The notes under the pieces are model-generated. The model had not been told where the DNA came from. It was given only the letters and a program-made list of their open reading frames with translations, and did no database searches. A DNA stretch of 64,000 nt from an uncultured Legionellales bacterium (GTDB taxonomy: Bacteria; Pseudomonadota; Gammaproteobacteria; Eutrophobiales; Eutrophobiaceae). Location: the NCBI GenBank assembly GCA_913046215.1, contig CAJWRJ010000004.1:1-64000 (forward strand), written 5' to 3'. The translations under genes and the position numbers were made by a program. Shown here in pieces: positions 19,282 through 26,574 of this stretch. Each line of letters begins with the position of its first letter. Positions within the stretch are counted from its first letter, which is position 1.

Positions 19282-19811
19282 AAATTATTACCATATTTTT
19301 TTTCTATACAATTGAGCACATATAGCATGAACGGAAAAGCAAGCGCCCATGATATTCCAATGGCTATGATACTAGATATTTCATTAATGCCATTAATAGC
19401 GCCAATTTTTTGACCTGCAAAATAGGCCAATGGTCCGCCAATAAATGCAAAAAAAACTGCAAAAATATATTTTTGTTTCAACCAGTTCATACTATGACGA
19501 AATGTTGTAGAAAAACTGACCCATAGTGCGACCATCCACAATGGTGATAATGGCCCAAGCTGAGCATGGGTCGGGAATTCAATGAAATTATTAAGTAGAA
19601 GCAATGAATCAACTAAGTAGCCAATCAAACCACTGAAAAAAAATATAGGTAATTCAACCCAAATAAATAATTTATTAATATACAAATGAATAGTCACCCA
19701 AACAAAAATAAATATAGGACCTAGCCATGGATAGCCTTTTGCTGCACTAAAAACAGCAATTACCCAATTTATTTGAAAAACTAAAAAGTTAATAATGTTA
19801 TTTCTATTCAT
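19275..19811 (-). CDS. DUF2878 membrane protein
   Basis: A 178-residue polytopic protein with about five to six membrane segments and short loops, matching DUF2878 in size and motifs (QINWVIAVFSAAKGYPWLGP near the start, PLWMVALWVSFSTTFRHSMN in the middle). Its function is unknown. The family is almost always found in photolyase/CFA/DUF1365 clusters like this one, so a role in the same lipid pathway is likely but unproven. Confidence 0.85.
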   Translation of the reverse strand: MNRNNIINFLVFQINWVIAVFSAAKGYPWLGPIFIFVWVTIHLYINKLFIWVELPIFFFSGLIGYLVDSLLLLNNFIEFPTHAQLGPLSPLWMVALWVSFSTTFRHSMNWLKQKYIFAVFFAFIGGPLAYFAGQKIGAINGINEISSIIAIGISWALAFPFMLYVLNCIEKKYGNNLC

Positions 19812-19825
19812 TATTTTTTTAGGGT

Positions 19826-21031
19826 TTAATAAGTGCTAATGTTCGATTTATTCATTAATATTTGTAAATCACCTAAATAACGTTCTTGAAAACCAGCTGC
19901 ACAATAAGATAAATAATATTTCCATAAACGACAAAAATTTTCATCATATCCAAGTTTTCTTATCTGAGATTCATTTTTATTGAAATTTTGTAGCCAATAT
20001 AAAAGAGTTTTAGAATAATGCGGTGCAATATCTTCAATATCATATATTGTAAAATTCGTATGTTTTTTTAGTGAATTCTTTATTGCAGCTAATGAAGGAA
20101 TACAACTACCAGGAAAGATATATGTTTGTATAAAATCGGTATTTTTTAGATATTGCGGATAACGATCATCTGGCATGGTAATCGACTGCAATAACATTTG
20201 TCCTTTAGATTTCAAAAGCTTTGAGCAAGTAGAAAAAAATGTACCCAGAAACTTATCCCCAACCGCTTCGATCATTTCAATAGAAACAATTTTATCGTAA
20301 TTACCAGACAAACTACGATAATCCTTATTTAGAAGATTGATTTTTTTATTTAAGTTTAATTTAGAAAAACGTTGATTCATATATTGATACTGCTCCTCAG
20401 AAATAGTAGTCGTTGTGACTTCACAACCATAATTTTGAGCAGCATGTATTGCAAAACTTCCCCATCCACCACCAATTTCAAGAACATGATCTGTTTCATT
20501 CAAATTAAGCTTTTTGCAAATAAGATCGAGTTTATTGATTGACGCTTCTTTTAATGATGAATTCCTTGATTCGAAAATTGCAGAGGAATATGTCATTGTG
20601 TCATCTAAGAATAGTTTGAAAAAATCATTTCCAAGGTCGTAATGTGCTTGAATATTTTTCTTACTTCCCAATTTTGAATTACTACTAAAGAAATGTACTA
20701 GACGATTTTTTAGAATGCCAAATTTTAGAGATCCGGTTTCAAATGTATCGATTAGCTTAATGTTCTTAACAAATCCTCTAAATAATTCATATAGATCGTC
20801 ACATTCCCAAAAACCTCTAATATAGGCATTGGCAATTCCATTACTACCGCTTGAGAATAACATTAAATAAAAGTCAGGATTTATAATTTTAACATTTATA
20901 GATTTATCTCCATTACCAATTATCCAATTACCCCATAAATCAGTAAAATTTATTTTGTAATATGAAAATGGTTTAAATTTAGTTATTAATTTATTACGTA
21001 TCTTTAGATTAATTATTTTTTTTATATTCAT
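19826..21031 (-). CDS. Cyclopropane-fatty-acid-synthase-like SAM methyltransferase (first paralogue)
   Basis: A 401-residue COG2230 enzyme with an N-terminal lipid-binding domain (about 1-125) and a Rossmann domain: AHYDLGNDFF at 129-138, SAM motif LEIGGGWGS at 184-192 and VSIEMIEAVG. The position equal to the catalytic-site cysteine of E. coli Cfa is serine (MTYSSAIF), common in the subfamily linked to DUF1365. It is expected to methylate double bonds of membrane phospholipid acyl chains. It follows DUF1365 by 10 bp. Confidence 0.9.
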   Translation of the reverse strand: MNIKKIINLKIRNKLITKFKPFSYYKINFTDLWGNWIIGNGDKSINVKIINPDFYLMLFSSGSNGIANAYIRGFWECDDLYELFRGFVKNIKLIDTFETGSLKFGILKNRLVHFFSSNSKLGSKKNIQAHYDLGNDFFKLFLDDTMTYSSAIFESRNSSLKEASINKLDLICKKLNLNETDHVLEIGGGWGSFAIHAAQNYGCEVTTTTISEEQYQYMNQRFSKLNLNKKINLLNKDYRSLSGNYDKIVSIEMIEAVGDKFLGTFFSTCSKLLKSKGQMLLQSITMPDDRYPQYLKNTDFIQTYIFPGSCIPSLAAIKNSLKKHTNFTIYDIEDIAPHYSKTLLYWLQNFNKNESQIRKLGYDENFCRLWKYYLSYCAAGFQERYLGDLQILMNKSNISTY

Positions 21032-21041
21032 ACAAAATTAA

Positions 21042-21782
21042 TTATAATTTATGTTTAGGATGGGGATGAAATGGTATGCCTTTAAACCAAAGTTTAAATG
21101 CCTGCCAATAGATAGCAAATATTACTTTCACTGTAATGAAAGGATAACTAAACAGAACTATCATAAGACTTTTTGATGTTATATTTTCTTTGCAAAGCTT
21201 AAGTGTAGCTGTTAGTAAGTGTTTATCATTTTCGTAACTTTTCATCAAGACAGTAATTTCATCATTAGGTTTATTGAATTTCCAAATATATTCTTGCTGC
21301 ATTCCCATAAAGGGAGATACATGAAACTTTTTCTCTAAATCGAATTTTAAGCTTTCACCTTTTGTATCTAGTACATAAGAGTATTGCTCGCCCCATGGCG
21401 TATTATTTATTTCAACGACTATGTAATCAATGTTTTCATAGTGTTCGTCCCAACAATAATAGAAACTAACAGGATTCATGACATAACCAAAATATCTAAG
21501 ATGTGTTAACAAAGTTATTGGTCCATTAAAATCGACACCGTGCATCTTCTTAATTAGCTGTTTAATAGAGAGTGAAAGTGAATTCTTTGGATTTCCATGA
21601 TGATCTTTCCTATTAAACCAAGCTAAATTAAATCTTTTTGATGACCAGAATAAAAAATTATTGAATATACTTGGTAACTCCTCTAAATCTAAATACATCA
21701 TGAAAATATTATAGGAAAACCTATGTTCTTTTGGCTGTTTTCGATGATGACTTACTTCTCCTTTATATATTGCGCTTTGCAT
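21042..21782 (-). CDS. DUF1365 protein
   Basis: A 246-residue protein with family marks: an N-terminal SAIYKGEVSHHRKQPKEHRF (residues 3-22), LTHLRYFGYVMNPVSFYYCW in the middle, then NNTPWGEQ. DUF1365 has no firmly known activity and is nearly always encoded between an FAD amine-oxidase-like protein and a CFA synthase. That is exactly the case here: the start overlaps the last base of the FAD gene's stop codon and the CFA-like gene follows after 10 bp. It probably acts on, or carries, the modified acyl group. Confidence 0.92.
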   Translation of the reverse strand: MQSAIYKGEVSHHRKQPKEHRFSYNIFMMYLDLEELPSIFNNFLFWSSKRFNLAWFNRKDHHGNPKNSLSLSIKQLIKKMHGVDFNGPITLLTHLRYFGYVMNPVSFYYCWDEHYENIDYIVVEINNTPWGEQYSYVLDTKGESLKFDLEKKFHVSPFMGMQQEYIWKFNKPNDEITVLMKSYENDKHLLTATLKLCKENITSKSLMIVLFSYPFITVKVIFAIYWQAFKLWFKGIPFHPHPKHKL

Positions 21783-23032
21783 TAGATTAGCCCTAAATTA
21801 TAACCTTCGCATACCCTAAGAGCACTGTTTACGCCATCCTCATGAAAGCCATAACCCCAATATGCACCACAGTAGGACAATCTATCATTTCTAATTAACG
21901 ATCTATGTTGCGCTTGATACTCAGAAATCCCAGGAAAGAATATTGGATGCTCATATTTGAATTCTTTTATGATTTTTTTTCGATTAATTTTTGAATTTAG
22001 ATTTAAAGATACACAATATGTTCTATTAGAATCTATATTTTGTAATTTATTCATATAATATGTAATCATTACTTTTCTCTCATCATTTACTGGAATGCGA
22101 TAATTCCAGCTAGCCCAAATTGCTTTATTGCTTGGTAAAACCGAATTATCAGTATGCAAAGTAGTTGTGTTTATCTCATATTTAAATGGGCTTAAGATTT
22201 CTTCCTCTTTAGGATATAAATTATCAACTAATTTTAATGCCTGATTAGCGTGACACGCTAAGATTACTTCATCAAAAGTATTCATTCTATTAACATCTGT
22301 ATAGACTAATACTTCATTTTTTTTACGTACAACTTTCTTTACAGATTTTTTTATAATTTCTAAATTATTCATACTTAATAACATTTTCTTGACGTACTCC
22401 TTAGAGCCGCCTTTAACCGTTTGCCAAATTGGTCTCTCATTTACTGTAAGCATACAATGGTTATATAAAAATTCGATCACAAATAATATTGAAAAATCCA
22501 TAAATTTTTCTTTTGGACATGACCAAATTGATGAGCCCAATGGAACAAGATAGTTTTCAACAAAATCACTTTTATAATTATTAATATCAATAAATTCTTT
22601 AACTGTGATTTTATCCGAATATGAAGTATTAAGAATCATCGGCGAGAATTTATTAAATTTCAATATATCATTTAACATTAATAGAAAATTAATATTAAAA
22701 ATATTTTTCTTTTGAGAAAATATTTTTGATAGTGATGACGCGTTATATTCTAATCCTGTTTTTTCATTATGCACACTAAAACTCATATCTGAATCTTCAA
22801 TTTCTACATTATTTTCTAAGAATAATTTAGATAAATTGGGATAATTAATATTATTAAATACGATAAACCCAGTATCAATAGGTAACGATCTATACTTTTC
22901 CGGAACCTGAAAAGTATTTGCATGTCCACCTAAATAATCATTTTCCTCATAAAGAGTAACTGAATATTTTTTACTAAGAATGTAGGCAGCTGTGAGTCCA
23001 GAGATACCAGCCCCTATAATTGCGATTTTCAT
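21782..23032 (-). CDS. NAD(P)/FAD-dependent oxidoreductase (amine-oxidase/desaturase-like)
   Basis: A 416-residue flavoprotein. The dinucleotide-binding motif IAIIGAGISGLTAAYILS is at residues 3-20, with the YEENDYLGGHAN stretch next, and YCGAYWGYGFHEDGVNSALR near the C-terminus closes the FAD site. It belongs to the COG2907 group that accompanies DUF1365 and CFA-like genes. In furan-fatty-acid bacteria a comparable flavoprotein introduces unsaturation next to the methyl branch; that role is inference here. It sits 68 bp downstream of the desaturase. Confidence 0.9.
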   Translation of the reverse strand: MKIAIIGAGISGLTAAYILSKKYSVTLYEENDYLGGHANTFQVPEKYRSLPIDTGFIVFNNINYPNLSKLFLENNVEIEDSDMSFSVHNEKTGLEYNASSLSKIFSQKKNIFNINFLLMLNDILKFNKFSPMILNTSYSDKITVKEFIDINNYKSDFVENYLVPLGSSIWSCPKEKFMDFSILFVIEFLYNHCMLTVNERPIWQTVKGGSKEYVKKMLLSMNNLEIIKKSVKKVVRKKNEVLVYTDVNRMNTFDEVILACHANQALKLVDNLYPKEEEILSPFKYEINTTTLHTDNSVLPSNKAIWASWNYRIPVNDERKVMITYYMNKLQNIDSNRTYCVSLNLNSKINRKKIIKEFKYEHPIFFPGISEYQAQHRSLIRNDRLSYCGAYWGYGFHEDGVNSALRVCEGYNLGLI

Positions 23033-23100
23033 TATTCCTGCCTATTTGTAAAACTTAATAGTAGTGTTGTTGAAAAGTGACTATATTTGAAGCTGTATAT

Positions 23101-24039
23101 TTAGATGCGCTTTTGGCTAACAATATTAGGCGGCACTTGTTCTAAATCTTTTATCAAAAAAATTAATTTCATAAACTTTAAAAAAAAATAAGTTAAGTCA
23201 ATTTCCCACCAAAAAAAACCCTGTTTAGCCGAACGAGGATATCTATGATGATTGTTATGCCAGCCCTCGCCTAAGGTTAATAAGGCTAAAAAGAAATTAT
23301 TTTTACTATCATCGTTTGTTTCATATCTTTTCTTACCAAAACGATGCGCTAATGAATTAATAGTATAGGTCCCATGATAAAGCATCACTGTTGATACAAT
23401 AAATCCCCAGACAAATAGTTGTATACCAGATGTTTGAACTCCATAATGACTTAATATTGACAACTCGCCAATAACATAACAAAAAACGCCAAATGACAAA
23501 AATGGAATCCAGTCAATATATTCTAAAATTACTAACTCGGGATAACGTAACCAATCTTTTACACGATGTTTAAGTATTTTAAAGTTTTTAGTCTTAAGGA
23601 ACCAAAGCATATGACTATTAAAAAATCCAAATCTTGGAGAATGAGGATCATCAATTGTGTCTGACGTAATATGATGTTCTCTATGGTGACTTGACCACCA
23701 AATAGGACCTCTCTGTCCAGCAGTACAACCCATTATTGCCATTAAGAACTGAATTACACGACTCGTCTTATATGACCTATGTGAAAAGTATCGATGATAA
23801 AAAGCAGTGATAAAAAACATTCTCATGAAATAAAGAATTACTGCAAATATAAAAGCAAACCAGCTAAATCCAACCCAGAAGACCGCAAAACAACCAAAAT
23901 GAAATGCTATAAAAACTGCTAAGCGGAAGCTATTAATACCGTCACCTGATGAGCTTTCGTTTGAAACATCAATGTTCAAAAGCCAATCAAGAAAAAATCT
24001 GAAAAATTTTTTATTTTTTCTCAAAATAATAATAACCAA
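23101..24039 (-). CDS. Acyl-CoA/acyl-lipid delta-9-type fatty acid desaturase
   Basis: A 312-residue membrane di-iron desaturase with the three histidine boxes HRYFSH (82-87), HREHH (119-123) and HNNHH (261-265). It introduces a cis double bond, typically at carbon 9, and would supply the unsaturated acyl chain that the CFA-like enzymes then methylate. The start is uncertain: the frame opens with TTG at 24039 without a good ribosome site, and another TTG lies five codons on. It is 41 bp below the peroxiredoxin gene. Confidence 0.9.
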   Translation of the reverse strand: MVIIILRKNKKFFRFFLDWLLNIDVSNESSSGDGINSFRLAVFIAFHFGCFAVFWVGFSWFAFIFAVILYFMRMFFITAFYHRYFSHRSYKTSRVIQFLMAIMGCTAGQRGPIWWSSHHREHHITSDTIDDPHSPRFGFFNSHMLWFLKTKNFKILKHRVKDWLRYPELVILEYIDWIPFLSFGVFCYVIGELSILSHYGVQTSGIQLFVWGFIVSTVMLYHGTYTINSLAHRFGKKRYETNDDSKNNFFLALLTLGEGWHNNHHRYPRSAKQGFFWWEIDLTYFFLKFMKLIFLIKDLEQVPPNIVSQKRI

Positions 24040-24080
24040 CTAAACGATGAATTTATTTTGCCAATGTCTACTAATTATCT

Positions 24081-24614
24081 CTAACTTGAAGAAGTTAATA
24101 ATTTTAACTTATCTATTATTTCGTTGCTATGGGTAGCTGGGTTTACTCTTCTATATATCATAACAATTTTGCCTGTCGGTGAAATAATGAAACTATGTCT
24201 CTTGGCCATTTTAAATGGACCAACCCTGACTGCAGAACCATATGATTTGGCTACTATTGCATCTTTATCGGACAATAATGGAAATGGAAGACTGTATTTT
24301 TTGGCAAATTTTTCATGGCTTTCAATATCATCTGTACTTATTCCAACGATTTTAGTTTTTAGCTCTCTAATCTTATAAATATCATCTCTAAAAGAACATG
24401 CCTCGGTTGTGCAACCAGGAGTATCGTCTTTTGGATAAAAATAAAGAACTAACCATTGTCCTCTATAATCACTCAATTTATGCAAGTCACCGTTTTGGTC
24501 CATAAGCTCAAAATCTGGAGCCAGATCGTTCAGTGATAACTCTGCCCTTGGGCTAAATGAAAATAGCATAAGTATTATAAGGAGTTGTATTTTATGTGAG
24601 ATTAGTGTCTTCAT
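24081..24614 (-). CDS. Peroxiredoxin, BCP/PrxQ type, with N-terminal export signal
   Basis: A 177-residue thiol peroxidase. The peroxidatic and resolving cysteines are C68 and C73 in DTPGCTTEACSF, the C-x4-C spacing of the BCP/PrxQ group; the fold start LAPDFELMDQNG is at 31-42. The first 24 residues form a signal peptide (hydrophobic LLIILMLFSFS, then RAE), so unlike cytosolic Bcp it probably acts in the periplasm on lipid or hydrogen peroxides. It appears to head the lipid/photolyase operon, with an 18-bp palindrome 20 bp before its ATG. Confidence 0.92.
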   Translation of the reverse strand: MKTLISHKIQLLIILMLFSFSPRAELSLNDLAPDFELMDQNGDLHKLSDYRGQWLVLYFYPKDDTPGCTTEACSFRDDIYKIRELKTKIVGISTDDIESHEKFAKKYSLPFPLLSDKDAIVAKSYGSAVRVGPFKMAKRHSFIISPTGKIVMIYRRVNPATHSNEIIDKLKLLTSSS

Positions 24615-24633
24615 TATAGTCGATTTTGTGTAT

Positions 24634-24651
24634 TAACATCGATCGATGTTA
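24634..24651. promoter_or_regulatory. 18-bp perfect palindrome, candidate operator
   Basis: TAACATCGATCGATGTTA reads identically on both strands. It lies 20-37 bp upstream of the peroxiredoxin ATG, where a repressor or activator dimer would overlap the promoter of the ten-gene operon. By rough base-composition arithmetic fewer than one such 18-mer is expected in a window of this size, and far fewer in intergenic DNA. No regulator gene lies beside it, and I cannot name the binding protein. Confidence 0.5.
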
Positions 24652-24801
24652 GATGAATATTTTAATAAATGTAAAGTAAATTATCTTATTTCCTAATTTT
24701 GTCTAGGTTTTTACATTAATTATGAATAGAAAATTTTAATATTTGATTCAATTCATCATTACCTTCGTTAAAAGGTTATATAATAGTGGTATTTATGATT
24801 A

Positions 24802-25443
24802 ATGAAAGGTATGAAAGTTTTGAAAAATAGTAACGTTGATAAATTTTCTGATCACAGCCTAATTCTTCGACACTACGCTAATGACTTAGATAGTCAGTTA
24901 CTAAATACTGTTAATCATGTTGCTGAGCAAAGTGCTTTTCGCAATATGCAAACCCCAAGTGGTAGATTTATACGTGCTGCTATGACAAATTGTGGGAAAT
25001 ACGGATGGATTTCTGATAAATCAGGCTACCGGTACGATAAGACTGATCCAAAAACCAACAAATCATGGCCTGAAATGCCGGAGGTATTTAAAACATTGGC
25101 TAAAAGAGCAGCAAATGATGCTGGCTATAATAATTTTGAGTCGAATGCCTGTCTGATTAATCGCTATACCGAAAAAATAGGTATGTCGCTGCATCAAGAT
25201 AAGGATGAGAATGATTTTACACACCCTATAGTCTCTGTTTCTCTTGGTGTATCGATAATTTTTTTATTTGGCGGCTTAACTCGAAAAGAAAAAGTCATGG
25301 CAAAGGAGCTAAAACATGGCGATGTTGTTGTGTGGGGAGGGCCTGATCGTTTACGTTTTCATGGGGTTCGCCCGCTCAAGAGAGGAGTACACCCCTTAGT
25401 TGGCGCTGCCAGGATAAATTTAACTCTGAGAAGAGCTAGTTAG
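24802..25443 (+). CDS. alkB: Alpha-ketoglutarate-dependent DNA repair dioxygenase AlkB
   Basis: A 213-residue Fe(II)/2-oxoglutarate dioxygenase that removes alkyl groups such as 1-methyladenine and 3-methylcytosine from DNA or RNA. Iron ligands are H131 and D133 (LHQDKDEND) and H187 (RFHGVR); the 2-oxoglutarate arginines lie in RINLTLR at the C-terminus. A TATAAT occurs at 24779-24784. The start may be ATG 24802 or the ATG three codons later; neither has a well-spaced ribosome site. It is another DNA-repair gene beside the photolyase operon, in divergent orientation to the peroxiredoxin. Confidence 0.95.
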   Translation: MKGMKVLKNSNVDKFSDHSLILRHYANDLDSQLLNTVNHVAEQSAFRNMQTPSGRFIRAAMTNCGKYGWISDKSGYRYDKTDPKTNKSWPEMPEVFKTLAKRAANDAGYNNFESNACLINRYTEKIGMSLHQDKDENDFTHPIVSVSLGVSIIFLFGGLTRKEKVMAKELKHGDVVVWGGPDRLRFHGVRPLKRGVHPLVGAARINLTLRRAS

Positions 25444-25999
25444 TCTCTTGCGGTACTTTTCTAATGAGTGATTTTTCGTATCCAAGTGACTCAACAAAAT
25501 CAATTAACTTGCTATATTCTTCTGGACTAACTACTGGTTTTCTTGCCATCACCCAAACATAGTCACGTTTTTCACGAGCAATCACTGTTTGTGTATATTC
25601 TTTATCAAGATATGCAATACGGTAGTCCGCCTTTATTGGCCAAATAAATTGCATGCCCCATACTGCATTTGATTTTTCGTCAACTATAAAGCCCGTTGGT
25701 GTAAGTGTTTTAAACTTTCCTTCAAAACTCCCGTCATTAAAAGTAAAAGTTGTTGCAATTGTTCCGTTATCATTTAACTCATACCTTTCAATCGCATTAA
25801 ATGCATTTCTTTCAGGAAATGAGGGTATGTGAGCTATTACATACCATGCACCCATGAATTTTTGTAAATCAACATACTTAACCAGAGGTACCGGTTCGTA
25901 TTTCATAGTACTACACCCTGAAATAGTAAATAGGATTATGAAAGAGATAATTGAAAAAAAAGTACGCTTAATGCTCATAAATTTTTTATATATTCTCAA
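25436..25999 (-). CDS. blc: Outer-membrane lipocalin (Blc-like lipoprotein)
   Basis: A 187-residue lipoprotein with a lipobox ending TISGC at Cys29, then the lipocalin signature GAWYVIAH (GxW motif) and the late KRDYVWVMARKP strand. Bacterial lipocalins bind fatty acids or lysophospholipids at the outer membrane and help in membrane repair. The true start may be the Met at codon 8, which gives a more usual signal peptide. Its 3' end overlaps the alkB 3' end by 8 bp. Confidence 0.9.
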   Translation of the reverse strand: MRIYKKFMSIKRTFFSIISFIILFTISGCSTMKYEPVPLVKYVDLQKFMGAWYVIAHIPSFPERNAFNAIERYELNDNGTIATTFTFNDGSFEGKFKTLTPTGFIVDEKSNAVWGMQFIWPIKADYRIAYLDKEYTQTVIAREKRDYVWVMARKPVVSPEEYSKLIDFVESLGYEKSLIRKVPQETN

Positions 26000-26006
26000 A
26001 AAAAAG

Positions 26007-26351
26007 CTAATGTCTATTGGTGCTTGCTTGTATACTGATTAAGTCATCAAAACGTTTGAGCTGGAATAAAAGTTGCTGTGTTGATGGATCATTCTCAAGT
26101 AGACATTCTTCCGCATATTCAAAAATAGCACTTTTTAATGGTAAGGGCTTAGTTTGTTCAATCGTATCCTTCATTGTTGGCAGAAATATCCATTGTAGCC
26201 ATTGTTCAAATTTAAGAGTATCCATGCAAAATGGGATAGAGCTTTTTAAATCACTTGCCTTAGGCTTCAAGTCATCCCACTTACCATGTGTACGTAAACT
26301 CGCCTCTAATTCAAGTAGGACGTCGGCAATTCTGTTGGGGATATCATGCAT
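26007..26351 (-). CDS. yqcC: YqcC family protein (DUF446)
   Basis: A 114-residue, all-helical protein matching YqcC: LLELEASLRTHGKWD near the N-terminus, PFCMDTLKFEQWLQWIFLP in the middle and LLFQLKRFDDLI near the end. The function is unknown; in E. coli it sits beside truC. Here it lies 7 bp upstream of the lipocalin gene. A reading frame on the opposite strand covers the same interval, but this strand has the recognisable family. Confidence 0.85.
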   Translation of the reverse strand: MHDIPNRIADVLLELEASLRTHGKWDDLKPKASDLKSSIPFCMDTLKFEQWLQWIFLPTMKDTIEQTKPLPLKSAIFEYAEECLLENDPSTQQLLFQLKRFDDLISIQASTNRH

Positions 26352-26403
26352 GGTGATGATTATACGAAGTATTTGATATTCTAGGTAGAGTTGTTTTTTT
26401 TTA

Positions 26404-26433
26404 ATTTTGTCTCGATTTTGTCTGATTTTTGTC
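26404..26433 (+). repeat. Three phased direct repeats ATTTTGTC/ATTTTTGTC
   Basis: Copies at 26404-26411, 26415-26422 and 26425-26433 recur every 10-11 bp, about one helical turn, in the 223-bp spacer between yqcC (minus) and the EF-G2 gene (plus). They end about 38 bp before a plausible -35 box. Such phasing could bind a protein or bend DNA, but the units are short and T-rich. Confidence 0.4.
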
Positions 26434-26471
26434 GTATTCGAGATATTTTGGCAACTAAGGCCATATTCGAT

Positions 26472-26500
26472 TTCACATATTCGGTGATTCTGGTTTATAC
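26472..26500 (+). promoter_or_regulatory. Candidate sigma-70 promoter for the EF-G2 gene
   Basis: TTCACA (26472-26477) and TTATAC (26495-26500) are separated by 17 bp, a canonical spacing with moderate matches to TTGACA and TATAAT. Transcription would begin near 26507, giving a leader of about 68 nt that starts in a GC-rich CCGCCGCC patch. Confidence 0.5.
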
Positions 26501-26574
26501 TCCGCCGCCTAAATGAATTCTTACTAGTAAACGTACAAATATCAATTGACTAAATTAATTATACGAGTGGAAAA

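Noticed and set aside
26017-26376. 119-codon plus-strand frame opposite yqcC
   Set aside because: The minus strand carries the recognisable YqcC protein; the plus-strand product matches nothing I know.
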